Part shown: positions 45,757-57,290 of the stretch, piece after piece
Numbering within the stretch: the first letter of the stretch is position 1
How the letters are laid out: the number at the start of each line of letters is the position of its first letter
From: Brassica napus
Lineage: Eukaryota > Streptophyta > Magnoliopsida > Brassicales > Brassicaceae
Assembly: GCF_020379485.1 (NCBI RefSeq)
Contig: NC_063448.1
Coordinates: forward strand, 14,717,726-14,781,725
DNA: 64,000 nt
Direction of reading: 5' to 3'
Translations under genes and position numbers: made by a program
Notes under the pieces: model-generated
What the model saw: the letters and a program-made list of their open reading frames with translations, nothing else
What the model was told of the DNA's origin: nothing
The model's database searches: none

Positions 45757-46302
45757 ACCTTTTGAGGCATTGGAGCAAGAAGTCTTGGAATCGAGTAAAT
45801 ATCCGTATCCGGAGGAGTAACATACATCTGCAACCAACCACCACATCAAAACGCAGCCGTATTAGTTGAAAACGGAGATAGTGCGAGTTCAAAGTTAAAA
45901 GCAGAGAGAACTTTCACATACCTCTCTGAAGTCATAAACATCGTTATCAAGATCAGGCGGCTTCCTGATGAAGAAATCGCAGTCCAGAAGGCTGATCTTA
46001 TGGAACTCGTCTTCGTTTATCCTGTAATCCACCACCATCTCCGAGTCCCATCCCTGCGTCGATATGAAGCTCTTGCTCTGCACGAACGCGATGTCCCCGT
46101 CGCCGCCTGCCGTCGTCTACTTTGACGATGGTTGAATGGACGCGGCTGGGAGCCTGGGGTTTAGTGTTAGAGGCGCGAAACCGACGTTGGTTCTGAATGA
46201 AGGGAAAATAAGGTGCGTGGTGGAGGCTGCGGAGGGAGACGGAGGAGGTTTTGAAGTGAGTGAGAGTAGAGATAAGGAGGGAGAAGCGGCGGAAGACGCC
46301 AT
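45757..46302 (-). pseudogene. Truncated copy of a plastid-targeted protein gene (first two exons)
   Basis: The minus strand reads MASSAASPSLSLLSLTSKPP, a Ser-rich transit-peptide-like start, to PSSK, then an in-frame TAG, then GGDGDIAFVQSKSFISTQGW and DYRINEDEFHKISLLDCDFF to a GT donor at about 45923. A second exon follows after an AG: MYVTPPDTDIYSIPRLLAPM to PQK and a donor near 45765. From memory this resembles a conserved plastid protein of roughly 300 residues; I will not name it. Nothing after exon 2 is present, and the in-frame stop disables the leader. Splice sites are retained, so it was copied as DNA. Confidence 0.65.
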
Positions 46303-46379
46303 GGGGGGGAAGTGGATAAAGCTCTCTCAAAGAGTGTTGTAATTGTGGGTTATATATTTCGATAAAATGTTGGAAACTA

Positions 46380-46635
46380 GAGCATCTTTATCCGGGTATA
46401 GTAGGGTTTCTTAGCCTGTGGATTCCGCGTAGGACCCACTTTTTTTTAAGAAACCGGTTACAAAAACTACTAAATAGTAGTCGGTTCTTAAGGGTTTCTT
46501 ACACTGTTCGCGGGCCTCACTAACACGTGGCGGCTCACGATTAGTTCCTTTTTTTTTTTTTTTAAATTCGAAAAAGTAAAAAAAAGAAAAAAAAATTAAG
46601 AAACTCCATTTGGGGTTTCAGGGATAATGATGCTC
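46380..46635. mobile_element. MITE (256 bp), Harbinger-like
   Basis: Inverted ends GAGCATCTTTATCC (46380) and GAGCATCATTATCC read from 46635. The interior contains GGGTTTCTTA near both ends and A/T runs. The flanking 2-3 bp (TA-type) are compatible with a Harbinger target site. Confidence 0.75.
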
Positions 46636-47027
46636 TAACTCAATATCCCCTCATAGCATATAGCTAGTTGGCATTTTAGGTTGTTGCAGTTTTTTTCAAA
46701 GGGGTTGGATAGGCCGAATGATAAGTTAAAAGTCCATTCTCTCAGGGATGATGACGTGACAAAATGAAACTTCTTTATTGGCTGATGTGGATAGCCTAAA
46801 CACTCATGTTATTCTCCTTGCATTACATAAAACATTAATCAAATCCCTGCATTAGTCCTACAAAAATGAAAAGACTCACTTTAATAGCCCATAGGTGATA
46901 GGCCCAGCAAATTATATTGAAGTGGCGAAAAAGGCTGGAGTTTCTTCCAAGCCACCGTCGACTTTACTTACTCTCTCCTCCGTCTCAGATTGCTTCTCCG
47001 TTAGGAAAAAAACTCCAATCTTCACCG

Positions 47028-47635
47028 ATGTCGGTATGTTTGATCAGTAACAGTCTCTTGTTTCGATTCATCATTACGATAATGGTGACTAATCGATGTG
47101 CGGCGAGATCTTCGAGTACAATGGAAGTGCAGTTGTGGCTATGGTGGGGAAGAACTGCTTCGCCATCGTAGGCTCGGTGTTCAGCTCCAGACGATTGCCA
47201 CCGATTTCCAGAGAATCTCCAAGATCCACGACCGTGTCTTCATCGGCCTCTCTGTAAGAAGAAGAAAGCTTTCTAGATGTGTTTTATTTGCTTCTTCTCT
47301 ACTTGCGAACTTGTTAAAGGTTTTTGCTTTTTCTGGGGGGGATGGATGGAAGGTACCAGCGCTTGGTGTTTCGTCATAAGCTCTACCAGCTTCGTGAAGA
47401 GAGAGACATGAAGCCTGAGACTTTCGCTAGTCTTGTCGGGGTTGATTCTCTGATGATGATGCATACTCATATCATATGTTTGTTTTTCTTACTCGTGTTT
47501 CACTTGCGTTTGCTGTTTTGAAAATGAGTCGTCTGTTACTCTTGCATATCGAATGTTGATGTCATTGATACTTGTGATTCTATTGTAAAATTGCAGGGAG
47601 TTGGCTAAAGATTTTGTTGTATCTGGAATACAGTT
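47028..47635 (+). pseudogene. Proteasome subunit beta type-3 gene, broken copy
   Basis: Pieces match plant PBC1/PBC2 with intron-like sequence between them. ATGTCG is followed by a donor (47028-47033); then IFEYNGSAVVAMVGKNCFAI (about 47108-47168). A short deletion shifts the frame, giving RRLGVQLQTIATDFQRISKI. Next come YQRLVFRHKLYQLREERDMK (about 47355-47440) and, after another intron-like gap, ELAKDFVVSG (about 47600-47630). The C-terminal half is missing. Because introns remain, it is not a processed pseudogene. The functional subunit belongs to the 20S core beta ring. Confidence 0.82.
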
Positions 47636-47982
47636 CGCTCTGTCCATCACCGTGGGACGTGTTATGCTACGTCGAGAATTTCTGCGTGGCTAGTCTTGCG
47701 AAGGCCGCCTTGATCCTGATCGTTGCCTACTTATTTCTATTCTTCATCTACATAAAGTCTCATGAGAACCAGATGGAAACCAACTACCATATCTCTATTT
47801 CTTGTCTGAATTTCCCGGTTGATATTTTTCTAAGAATAGACAACGATTGGACTTCTCACCGTCCGACCGAACCAGAGGTGCAGTCACATTGCCAAAAGTA
47901 CCAGAAAGACGGAAATTGTAACACTGAAAGATTGCTTTCACTCAAGGAATTATATTGCTCTCGATCTCAGGGACATGTTTGA
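47636..47982 (+). pseudogene. Fragment of a small single-span membrane protein gene fused to the proteasome fragment
   Basis: In one frame (open 47614-47982): SLCPSPWDVLCYVENFCVAS, then a clear transmembrane helix AKAALILIVAYLFLFFIYI. The rest of the frame is polar and unrecognised. The membrane part looks like a conserved small plant protein that I cannot name. It abuts the proteasome fragment directly, forming a chimeric frame. Confidence 0.5.
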
Positions 47983-48096
47983 AACTGTCACCAGATCCCA
48001 TAAACTCCCAAGATATTCTTGTTTGAAGCTGCAAGAGACTGTTTGAGAAAACCGAAACTACTCCTTCCCTACCTAAAAGACCACGACCACACACAC

Positions 48097-48478
48097 TGAT
48101 GCAGCAGCATCTCATCTACAAGCGCCAACATGATAATTCAAATTATCATGTTCTTACCGTTGGGTTTCTTTTGTTTCTTAAACTTAGGATTTTGTTTTAA
48201 AATTTCCTTTTTCTTGGTATTTTCTATTTTCCTATTCTAACCTGGTTTTTGGTTTTAGAATAACTATATAAAGAGAGCTATACCTCTCTTGTTAGTCACG
48301 TTTTGATTTTATAATATAGAGCTTTCGCTTTTAATACCTTGTTCGATTTGATTCAATTCATCAAACAGGAAGTTGGTCTAAAGGAGCTATCGAAAGAAAC
48401 CCTTAATCAATCTAACAACAGGTTTTGAAGAACCCTAAATTCTTAGATCGACTGTTCACCCATTCGTACGCTACGTCA
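48097..48478 (+). repeat. LTR of a gypsy-like retrotransposon
   Basis: Starts TGATGCAGCAGCATC and ends CTACGTCA. It contains a TATA box (ACTATATAAAGAG, about 48264). The primer-binding site TGGTATCAGAGC (48482-48493), complementary to initiator Met tRNA, follows directly. Confidence 0.75.
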
Positions 48479-48527
48479 GGTTGGTATCAGAGCTTTGCTA
48501 CACTCCGAAATCTTCTCAACCACTACG

Positions 48528-49587
48528 ATGGTCCAAAAAACACGTAATCAGCAGTATCAAGCTGACGATGATATCCCAGCATCACAACAATCCATCAATG
48601 ACCTTCAAGCTCAGATAACTGATCTCGTTGCGGCCGTTGATGCTCTCACCACACAACGCGCTATCCCACCGCCTCGGCAAGGACAAGTTGACCGCGCCTA
48701 TGAATCAGACGGAAATGGAGAAGAAAATCCATTCGCCGCACTTCGTCAACAGTGTGACCAACGCGTCAATCGCCGTACTGCTAACAACTCCGACTCATAG
48801 GAAGAGTACGATGACAATGCGTGGAAGAAAAGTTTCAAACTCGATTTTCTAGAATTCAATGGTTCTACCATGGCTGAAGAGTTACTAGATTGGTTTGTTA
48901 CAGTCGAAGAAATCATCGAATTCAAGAAGATCCCATTGGATAGATGCGCCCCGCTTATTGCAATTCGCTTTAGAGATCGAGCAGCCGCTTGGTGGTCGCA
49001 GGTCAAGACAACCCGAGCTCGTCTCGGAAAGTCAAAAATAACTACGTGGGACAAATTGAAGTGGGAGATGCAAAACAAAATTTATCCCTTACAATTATGA
49101 CCAACTTATGTTCCAAAAACTCCAAAATCTACGCCAAGGGTCACAAACAGTAGACGAATATGCCACAGAGTTCTTCAAGATGATTAATCGTGCGGAAGTC
49201 CGAGATTCGGAACAACATCTAGTTATGAGATTTGTTGGAGGTCTTCGGCAACAGATTCAACTCACCGTCAATATTTTCCGGCCTCAAACCATCTCAGAAG
49301 CACACCAGAAAGCGCTAACTGTCGAGGTAAAGACTCGCAGTGGATTCACCTTTTGGGGTTCTACCCATCAACCCCGCTCGACATTAGCAACAACTACAGC
49401 CCCGACCAACGACAACTCCACCAAACCCGAGTCAGCCATAGTTCCCATCGATCCTCTAAAACAACAACGACTGGGTGGGTTACACTGTTTCTCTTGTGGG
49501 GAACTAGGGCATCGTCAGTCCGCTTGCCCTACTCGCAATCGTCATGAACTCACCAGAATTGTGCAATGGCACTTGCAAGGTTTTCTT
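48528..49587 (+). pseudogene. gag polyprotein of a gypsy-like element, interrupted
   Basis: MVQKTRNQQYQADDDIPASQ starts after the primer-binding site. A stop after NNSDS (48799) is followed in frame by the capsid region (LDFLEFNGSTMAEELLDWFV, IAIRFRDRAAAWWSQVKTTR). A frame break near 49098 leads to FQKLQNLRQGSQTVDEYATE and a zinc knuckle CFSCGELGHRQSACP (about 49486-49530). The coding sequence then runs into a LINE fragment. No protease, reverse transcriptase or integrase follows. Confidence 0.8.
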
Positions 49588-49966
49588 ATATCTCCAATGG
49601 GAGAAAAAAACTAGACATAACATACGTCGGGAGAGCTAGCAAAATATATTTGATCAACACTTCCTTTCCTCCTTTGGAAAGACATCTACCAGTCCATCTA
49701 TTCACTCTATGCATTAGTTTATCCTTCAGAAAAGCGAAAAGTTTGCATTTGGATCCGATAATATCTTCTGGAATTCCTAGGTATGTTCCCATTCCCCCTT
49801 CATTCTGGATTCCAATAGTATCTTTGATCTGTTGTCTAACATTTTCGTTAATCCTCTTACCAAATAGTAGAGATGATTTTTCAAAGTTAATGCATTGTCC
49901 TGCTGCTTGTTCATATTTCCTGACTACTTTCATTATTTCTTCACATTCACGGAGCTCCGCCTTTGT
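49588..49966 (-). mobile_element. LINE reverse-transcriptase fragment inside the gypsy remnant
   Basis: Minus-strand frame: KAELRECEEIMKVVRKYEQA, CINFEKSSLLFGKRINENVR, MGTYLGIPEDIIGSKCKLFA and GKEVLIKYILLALPTYVMSS, the region after the YADD motif in plant L1 elements. The frame is open but has no start or ends of its own. Confidence 0.8.
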
Positions 49967-52060
49967 CGTGGGCACAGATGCGACACCAGAACCAGAGGCC
50001 AACCGGATGCACCATTCAGCCAACCGAAAAACAACCAGGATATGTGTCCACTCAAAAAGGCGTATCTCACCAACCAGGAGCAATTTTGCCTTGAAACCAA
50101 TTTTCATGCATTCTACACTCATCAAGGAGTCAACCCTAATTGGAATCATCTTCAAAATTACTCGGACTAGGAAAATATGAATTTTACAAACCAGAGGTTC
50201 TCCAGCCCGTCCATCTGCGAGTATCAGAGTTTAGAAGTTGTTTAAAGCGCAATGAAGAAGCCTTCCGACCCAAATCAACTCATGGACTTTAATATGGATC
50301 TCTTATCTTTCTAACAAGCCAAGAATGAGGAGGAAAGTCCACGGATTTATGAAGTTATGATCCAATCTCCAAAACCGGCCAAACCAGTTCTACGCTTGCC
50401 TCAATTGAAAGCTAACCGGTTCAATCAGCTTCAAACCAAACCTCGGCGTCCAGGAGATCAATCTAGGCATTCAGGAGGCTCATACAATGATCCAGAAGAG
50501 CCAGTCAAGTCCGTTCCATGCACCAGCAACCACAAGATCAAGAGGATCCACATTAACAACAACTTTCCTTATCGGGATACATTCACACGATAACTCAACA
50601 ACGACCAAGCCACCAAAGCTGCAGCGTTTTGGAAGCATTCCTTACTTGTCTAAGAGGCCTAAGATGCACCAGCACTCACCAGAACACACAGATTCAAGCA
50701 GGATCAGACTTACCATCTTTGGAGCTATTCTTGGAATCATTTGTCATCAATTCCCAACAGCTCTTTTCAAGCCAAGACTACATAGATTTCGACCAAGGCT
50801 TTGATTGGTAGAACATTATCATTAGCATTATGTTTTACATTATCCAATCAACATTTGGTAGAAAAGCATTTAGAAGAGCATTTACTAAATGCTAATGCTC
50901 TATAGCAAATGCTCTCATATGAAGCTTTTGAAAGAGCATTTGCATTTATAATTTATAGATTTAATAAAAATATATATTTAGTTCTTTTATTTTATTTAAT
51001 AATATCAGAAATTTATTTTTATATCCAGAATTTCAAATTTTGATTTCTAAAATAAATTTATAAAATAAATATTATTTTTAAAAATAAATATTTACCTGTA
51101 AAATTTATTTTAAAATAACATTTTCGATACATAATTTTGAAATTAGTAAATAAAATAAAATAATTATATATCTTTTTTTTATATATTAATATATATATTA
51201 GAAATTTATTCATTATAAATAAATATATTATATATTATATACTAATTTTTATAATAATTTTAAATAGCATGTTCATATTGCTCTACCAATCAATCTATTA
51301 AACAGTTTAGCAAAAGCATACAGCTTCTGGAGCATAATTCTTCTATAGCATATTGCTGTTGTTTTACCATCTGCTTTACCAATCAGGGCCCAAGTATTCA
51401 ACATTAAAGATGTTCCCAAGAAGCTTACCTACACCCTCAAACCGTCCAGATACAAAGCCAGAATCAAATCCCTTGAAGAAAGCTTTTGGATCCAAGAAAT
51501 CCTCCAACGGCTAGTTTATCGGTTTCCTTTTGTTTATTTTTGTTTCCTTTCTTTTCATATGACCGTTTGATTTTTGTCTGAGTTCGTGCCCTATATAAGC
51601 AGACCCCATTTGTACATTTTAGATTCACCTTTTCAAAACATTTTCTTTTCAAAGAGTGTTTTTTAGATTCTAAGTTGTGAAAAGCATTAGAAGTCTACTG
51701 AGCTCGTGTTTTATAGGTTCTCTGTGTGTTTCAGGAGCCTTTCAGGAGCCTTGAGACACAGATTGAGAGAGTCAATCAGCACCCACAGATTGAGAGAGTC
51801 AATCATCTACCCAACATCATCTATCCATCGCCCATCATCAAACATATATCCATCAATTCATTCCTTCTCTTTATCTTTTAGTTTATGTTCTTATTTTTCA
51901 TTTCATAAACTCATTTTTTTTATCTTTGTTGTCAGGTTAGTTTGGACAGAAAGGGATAGCAAGTCGGCCACCATCACCATCTTTCCATCCGATCTTAATT
52001 TCCACCGATAAGATCGACCCGACAACCATCCAACTCATCGACTCAGCTTTCGTGCCTGTA
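49967..52060 (+). mobile_element. Unclassified retroelement remnant, interrupted by a MITE
   Basis: Polar, Pro/Gln-rich broken frames (50357-50593, YEVMIQSPKPAKPVLRLPQL) run to about 50800. After the MITE, a frame with KLTYTLKPSRYKARIKSLEE (about 51420-51490) leads into an LTR-like region with a TATA box (CCTATATAAGCAG, about 51590) and a tandem 22-bp repeat around CAGATTGAGAGAGTCAATCA (51759 and 51786). It may be the 3' part of the gypsy element starting at 48.1 kb, but the link is not proven. Confidence 0.4.
50803..51384. mobile_element. MITE (about 580 bp), hAT-like
   Basis: Inverted ends GATTGGTAGAACA (50803) and GATTGGTAAAGCA read from 51384. The sub-terminal parts repeat AGCATTT/AAATGCT motifs. 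The middle is very AT-rich. The target duplication is unclear. Confidence 0.65.
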
Positions 52061-53073
52061 ATAGTCTTACAGAAGAAAAAACTGTTACCAGCAAAAAGAA
52101 AGTGAGATGCCGAAGGACATCGTATTATCTTTCCTTGATTCTCTATATGATTAAGAAGGCTGATGAACGCTTCTGTGCATAGAATAAAGATGAAAGAGAC
52201 AAACGATCTCCTTGACGTAGACTTCTTCTTGGGACAATAGTTTTCATGGATTGACTATTCATGTGCACCTTGTATTTTACCGAAGTAATACACCTCATTA
52301 TTCAGGTAATCCGAATCTCAGAAAAACCTATTTTTTCACATAATTGCTTCAATGAATGAATATTCCATTCTATCATACACTTTGTTTATATTTGTCTTAA
52401 CGGTTATCCTTTATTTTTTTATTTTTTTTATTATTGTTCAAAATTTACGGATGTATATAAAATATATTTTTCTTACAACATTAATATATTTAGCGATGTG
52501 CCTTTTCCTTCAAAGCTTTAAAAACATTTCCATCATCGCAATAACCATGTTTAATGTATTTTCAAAAAAAATAACCATGTTTAATGTGGCAAGACGCATA
52601 ACAAATGGTTGGCATAATTGTTGGGCCAATGGGCTTAAAACTGAAATATTAGTGAACTTAATTATTAGGAGCCACATATATAACGGTACCGCTTAGGTTA
52701 CATCATAAACCCTTAGGGCGATTCTCCTTAACGGTACCGTCGTCTGTCGTATCTTACAACTCTCCTTCTGCCGAGATTTTCTGAGCGAAACCCTAATTTG
52801 CTTGCGACTAGTATCACTTGCAGGTTCGTTCCCAAAGTATCAAATCTGCTTTCTATTTTAACACGCTTTCCCTTTCTGTCTCGTTCAATTAGTTTCATGT
52901 CAAATTTGTGGTTACATCTCGTGATTGAATTCTTAGTGTTACATTGAGATAGCGAAATCAGTTAGTTTAAGTATTTTTAAACTCACTGTTTTTTTTTTTG
53001 TTTTTTGACACTATGCTTGGTTTCATTATTCTTGGATCTCCCAGAGATACAACTTACTTTCAGATCCAGGAGA
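52061..53073. other. Intergenic and 5' leader of the third NYN locus
   Basis: AT-rich to about 52690. From 52700 the sequence looks transcribed: ACCCTTAGGG, AAACCCTAA (about 52788), a donor-like CAGGTTCG (52821) and a later acceptor before ATG 53074. This suggests a leader intron. No other gene seen. Confidence 0.4.
52541..52587 (+). mobile_element. Micro-insertion: ATTTTCA7 flanked by a 17-bp direct repeat
   Basis: ATAACCATGTTTAATGT occurs at 52541-52557 and 52571-52587, with only 13 bases ending in A7 between. This fits a poly(A)-tailed retroposon on the plus strand cut down to its tail. Confidence 0.6.
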
Positions 53074-53645
53074 ATGAGGACTGGGGTGTTTTGGGATTAC
53101 GACAATGTCCATATCCCAAATGTACTCAAGAACAATGGCAAGATACAGTTTGTTCTTCCGCGGATCTGTGATTTTCTCACGAATAATCATGGTTCTGGGA
53201 AGGTGACATTCCAAATATTTGGAGCAAACACTATTTCCCAGGAAGTCAGCACGCGGCTCAAAATGATGAATGAACCGAATGTTAGTATTACAACAGTAGC
53301 CAAAGGTGATGTCTTCAATCCTTTGTAACGCTTGTGTTTTGGTTAGATTTTCAGGAAAATTGACTGTTTTTTAATCACTTATAGGTCAGGATGCATATGA
53401 TTTGAGAATCATGAATGCATGCAATAATGAAATGGGTCAAGGAACATGAAGCCCCTGCCCGCATATTTTTGATAGGGGGAGATAGAGATTATGCCAATCT
53501 TCTTCACCGTTTGAGAATGGAGAACTATAATGTCTGTTTAGCATCAAACAACGATGCCAGTGTTTTCCCATTACCACTCCGATCCGCTGCCCACCATATT
53601 TGGAAGTTGGATGACATCGTGATTAAAGAGGAAGACTATGAGTAG
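53074..53645 (+). pseudogene. NYN-domain gene with a 4-bp frameshifting duplication
   Basis: Exon 1 (53074-53305) encodes MRTGVFWDYDNVHIPNVLKN and SGKVTFQIFGANTISQEVST to AK. A GT donor and an AG at 53384 join to QDAYDLRIMNA. There the sequence TGCATGCA (about 53412) holds an extra TGCA: the frame would end within about ten codons. The shifted frame (open 53415-53645) continues the family well, KWVKEHEAPARIFLIGGDRD and YANLLHRLRMENYNVCLASN, to a stop at 53645. The acidic motifs FWDYDN and IGGDRD are intact. It is either a young pseudogene or a truncated protein of about 90 residues. Relatives are at 31.9 and 41.7-42.5 kb. Confidence 0.75.
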
Positions 53646-53718
53646 TATCATGTCCTTTTGTCATCGTAGACCGTCTTTGTACTTGAAATCTATTACAAGA
53701 GTGTAGGAGATGGATTAC

Positions 53719-56700
53719 CACAACTCCATATGCCCCTTCCACTCTTAAAAAATTCTCTTTTCTCCCCTTATTAAAATATCATTTAATATTTATTTATTTT
53801 AAAAAGAAAACGTGGGTCCAGGTAGTGTAAAGACTCTAATACCTTTAACGAATTAGAATATTTTCAAATCCAACCTCTAATTTATCCATTTTGCTTTTGT
53901 CTGCTCGTCTCGTATTCTTTGGGTGTGAGGAGAAGACTATAGCCGTAATCATGTGTGGGGAGAGCAGCAAACACATGTTTTACAACAACGAATCTTAAAC
54001 CTATAGGGACCACACTCACTCCACTCTGCGGCTGCTTCAATTCCATGATCCTATGCTCGCTAATTCCCTCGGCATCGGTTCACCACACTCGTACGATCTC
54101 GAGCTTTTAAGGTTCAAATCTTCTTTCTTTTGCTTATCTATTTCAAAAATCATAAAATTCATGAAAGTTTTGTAATTGAGATCAGAATCGGGGTTTTTCT
54201 TTATAGATTCATGTTCTTGGTAAACGAGATCGTTGCGTTGTATTTGGATATAACAACGAAGATGAGACGCTGCGTGTGTCGTGTGTGGGATTGTGCTTCT
54301 CAACATATCTTGATTCGATTCTATTCTGTTTTGTAGGCATTCTAAAATCGTTAACTTGGCGTACATATTTGTTCTTTGACGTTTTATATTTTTGCTGAAT
54401 GGATTTTACATTTCATAACTATTACCTATTTGATAAGGTGGTATAGAATTAAGATCTGGGTTCTTTTGAAAAAGTTCATTTTGGCTTACAAATATGTAGT
54501 GTTTAGACGGATCCTCCATCTAAAAGGCTGTTTGGACCAAGGTGTGGAGAAAGCTTGAATTGGTTTTCCAATAAAAAAAAAAAGGCCCCTAATTTGTTCC
54601 TAAAAGCTGCTGAAAAAATCTGAATTTGTTTGAAAGCTCCCAAACAGTATGGAATCTGATGAGTGACAAGTAGTGTCACATATCTGAAGTGGTCTTGAGT
54701 GACAAGTCTCATCTTCAACGATGTATTTCACATGGTGCATAGAGACATACGGGAACTTTTTCATGGGTTTCTGTGCACTTCTTCATAGTATTGTAATCAT
54801 GTTGGGGAAATGTTTGTCTGATGGTGTAAATTAGTATTGTAATAACAAAAGTTCCATAGAGAAAATAATTAAAATTAATTTTAATTATATTTGCTATTAC
54901 CGATGTTTGCTTTTAAATCTTCTAGGTTTGTAAAAGGTTTGTGGACTATTAGAATACAAAGTAATAATACTATGTGTTAAAATATATAACTAGCCGAAAA
55001 TATAAAGTTGTATAAAGTATATAATAAGCCGAAAATATAAAGATGTTAGAAATAACCATAATACATAGTAGTACCAGGTAATTCAAAGTAGTCCAAGGTA
55101 ATCCTACTAGTGCTACTAATCCACAATACACATTTATATTAAGAAAATATAATATTAGAATTTTAAATTTATATAAAATAGTATATATATCCTTCTATTT
55201 CAAGAAAAACGTAACTTTGATATTTTTACAAAGATTAGAAATGATTTAAATGCATTCATGTTCTTAATAAATACATATATTTTATCAAAACTATTTTTTT
55301 TTGAAAAAAAATATTTATAAAATCAAAGCATTGTATTTTTTGAAATTTATTTTTGAAATTTACTTTTAATTAAAATATTTAATATTCTAATTCAATTAGT
55401 AATTCTTGGTAATCTTCAAGGTAGTAGTAATACTGCCATACACATAGTAATATTTTGGCAAATTTTAAGTTTTATTAGTAAAACCATGTCCAAATGAAAT
55501 ATTTTTTAGTAAAACCAATGATTTTATACAATTAATGTCATTAAGAAAGAGTATTATATAAACAATTTATCAAAAATAAGTATTTTTATAGATTCTTCTT
55601 ACTATAACCTTACGATTCACACAACAACCATGAAAGTTAAGGAATCATTTTGGAAAAATGATAAATATTCCTAAACTATATAAATTAATCATCTAAATAG
55701 TTTTAATAGTCTTATTTACTATATATATAGTCTAATAATAGATAATATATGAGTTTATATGTTAAATATACGTACTACTTGCAATATATAGGGATTTCAA
55801 ATTACACATAATATAACCAAGTAATCCTAGTGGTCTGAATTACACATAATAAACCCAATAATCCTAGTGGTCCGAATCACACATAATAAACCCAGTAATA
55901 TTAGTATTCCGATTACACACAATAAACCCAATAATCCTAGTAATCCGATTACACACAATGAAAACATAATAAAGAAAAACTCTCTTCTAGACTTCCTCAC
56001 ACTTTATTAGCACCTTGTCTTATTCATCTCCATGCCGTTGCGTATTATACATCTACACCAACCCTGTGATTAACCAAATCGATCAGTGTTGGGAACTGGT
56101 GTGTCAAAACTACCGGGATAATCTTGAGCTAAAACAGATGCAACAATTTTTGGTGTGCCTCTCCTTCGAATACAATACCATTGGTTTATATTTTTTATTA
56201 TATTACTTGGTTTATATTTTTATGTTTCATATAACTTATATGTGTTTTTCGATATAATTTTACTAAATATTATCAAAATATATTGAAAGTTAAGAAAAAT
56301 AGAGGTATTTTCATTGTGAATATAAAACCAACAATATAATGTTTAGTTTGTACTTATATGAAATATATATATAGATATATTATTAATTTATGTTTTAATA
56401 GGACCATATATTTGCATAGAATTTTCTAAAAAATACTATCTTATTATTTTATTGATTTGTGTCATATTTTGAACCGGCCTAATTCGGGACCGAAGAAATT
56501 TATTATTTTATAGTGATTTTTTAATTTATCTAGTATTAATTTATAGAGTAACTATTGTACTAGTTTGATTAGTAGTACCCATAAATTTTTATTTTTGCGA
56601 AATAATCTACTTTCTACGAAGATATTGTTCAGATAATACCACTACAATCATATTTACGACCATTTCAAATTCCTACTACTACAGATCCATAAACATAGCT

Positions 56701-57290
56701 TAAACCTAAATACAGTTTTCAAAAAAAATTCAGCCTCTCTCTAAATTACTATCTACTCTAACATTATTACATTACCCATGATATATATTTCATTTTAATG
56801 ATATTCTACAAAAATATTTATAAAAAACGGCTATAAAAACAACACGCAACACAAAAACACATTGGTGAAAAACGTTTTCATTCTTTTAAAATTAACATCA
56901 AATCTTATTTTTTTAACATTACCCATGATAGAAACTTATTTTAATAATATTTATAAAAAATCATAAAAATGGACATAAATTACCTCTATTTTGAACTTTA
57001 AAACTCATTAATGGAGGATGAAAGGTGGAGCACGATGGGAAAGAAGAAAGAAAGTGAAATTAGTGTGATTCTATTGGTTAGAGTTTTCTTGTGGGGTCAA
57101 ATAGTTGACATTTATGGTGAGTTTATTAAAATGAATAATTTAATATATTAATGAGGTGGAAAATGAAATGTTATATTTATATTAAATAAATAGAAGGTTA
57201 GTATAGGGAGTGCAATGATAAAGGGGTACTGAGAATAGAGAACGGACAAGGAGAATAGTTTTTTTTTATGATAAGGGCATATTGAGTTAA
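53719..57290. mobile_element. DNA element of about 3.57 kb inserted in the left LTR
   Basis: Ends are short imperfect inverted repeats: AACTCCATATGCCCCTT near 53725 and AACTCAATATGCCCTTA read on the minus strand from about 57283. The inside is AT-rich with a minisatellite and no recognisable protein. Open frames such as 54037-54366 (minus), 54130-54336 and 56015-56257 show no family. Gene-like composition around 53880-54340 could be a captured fragment. Confidence 0.45.
55795..55965. repeat. Minisatellite, about 36-37 bp x 4-5
   Basis: Successive units of the type TAATCCTAGTGGTCCGAATT plus CACACATAATAAACCCA, drifting by a few bases each. Confidence 0.75.

Noticed and set aside
49566..50180. 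Plus-strand 204-residue open frame
   Set aside because: The same bases encode a recognisable LINE reverse-transcriptase fragment on the minus strand.
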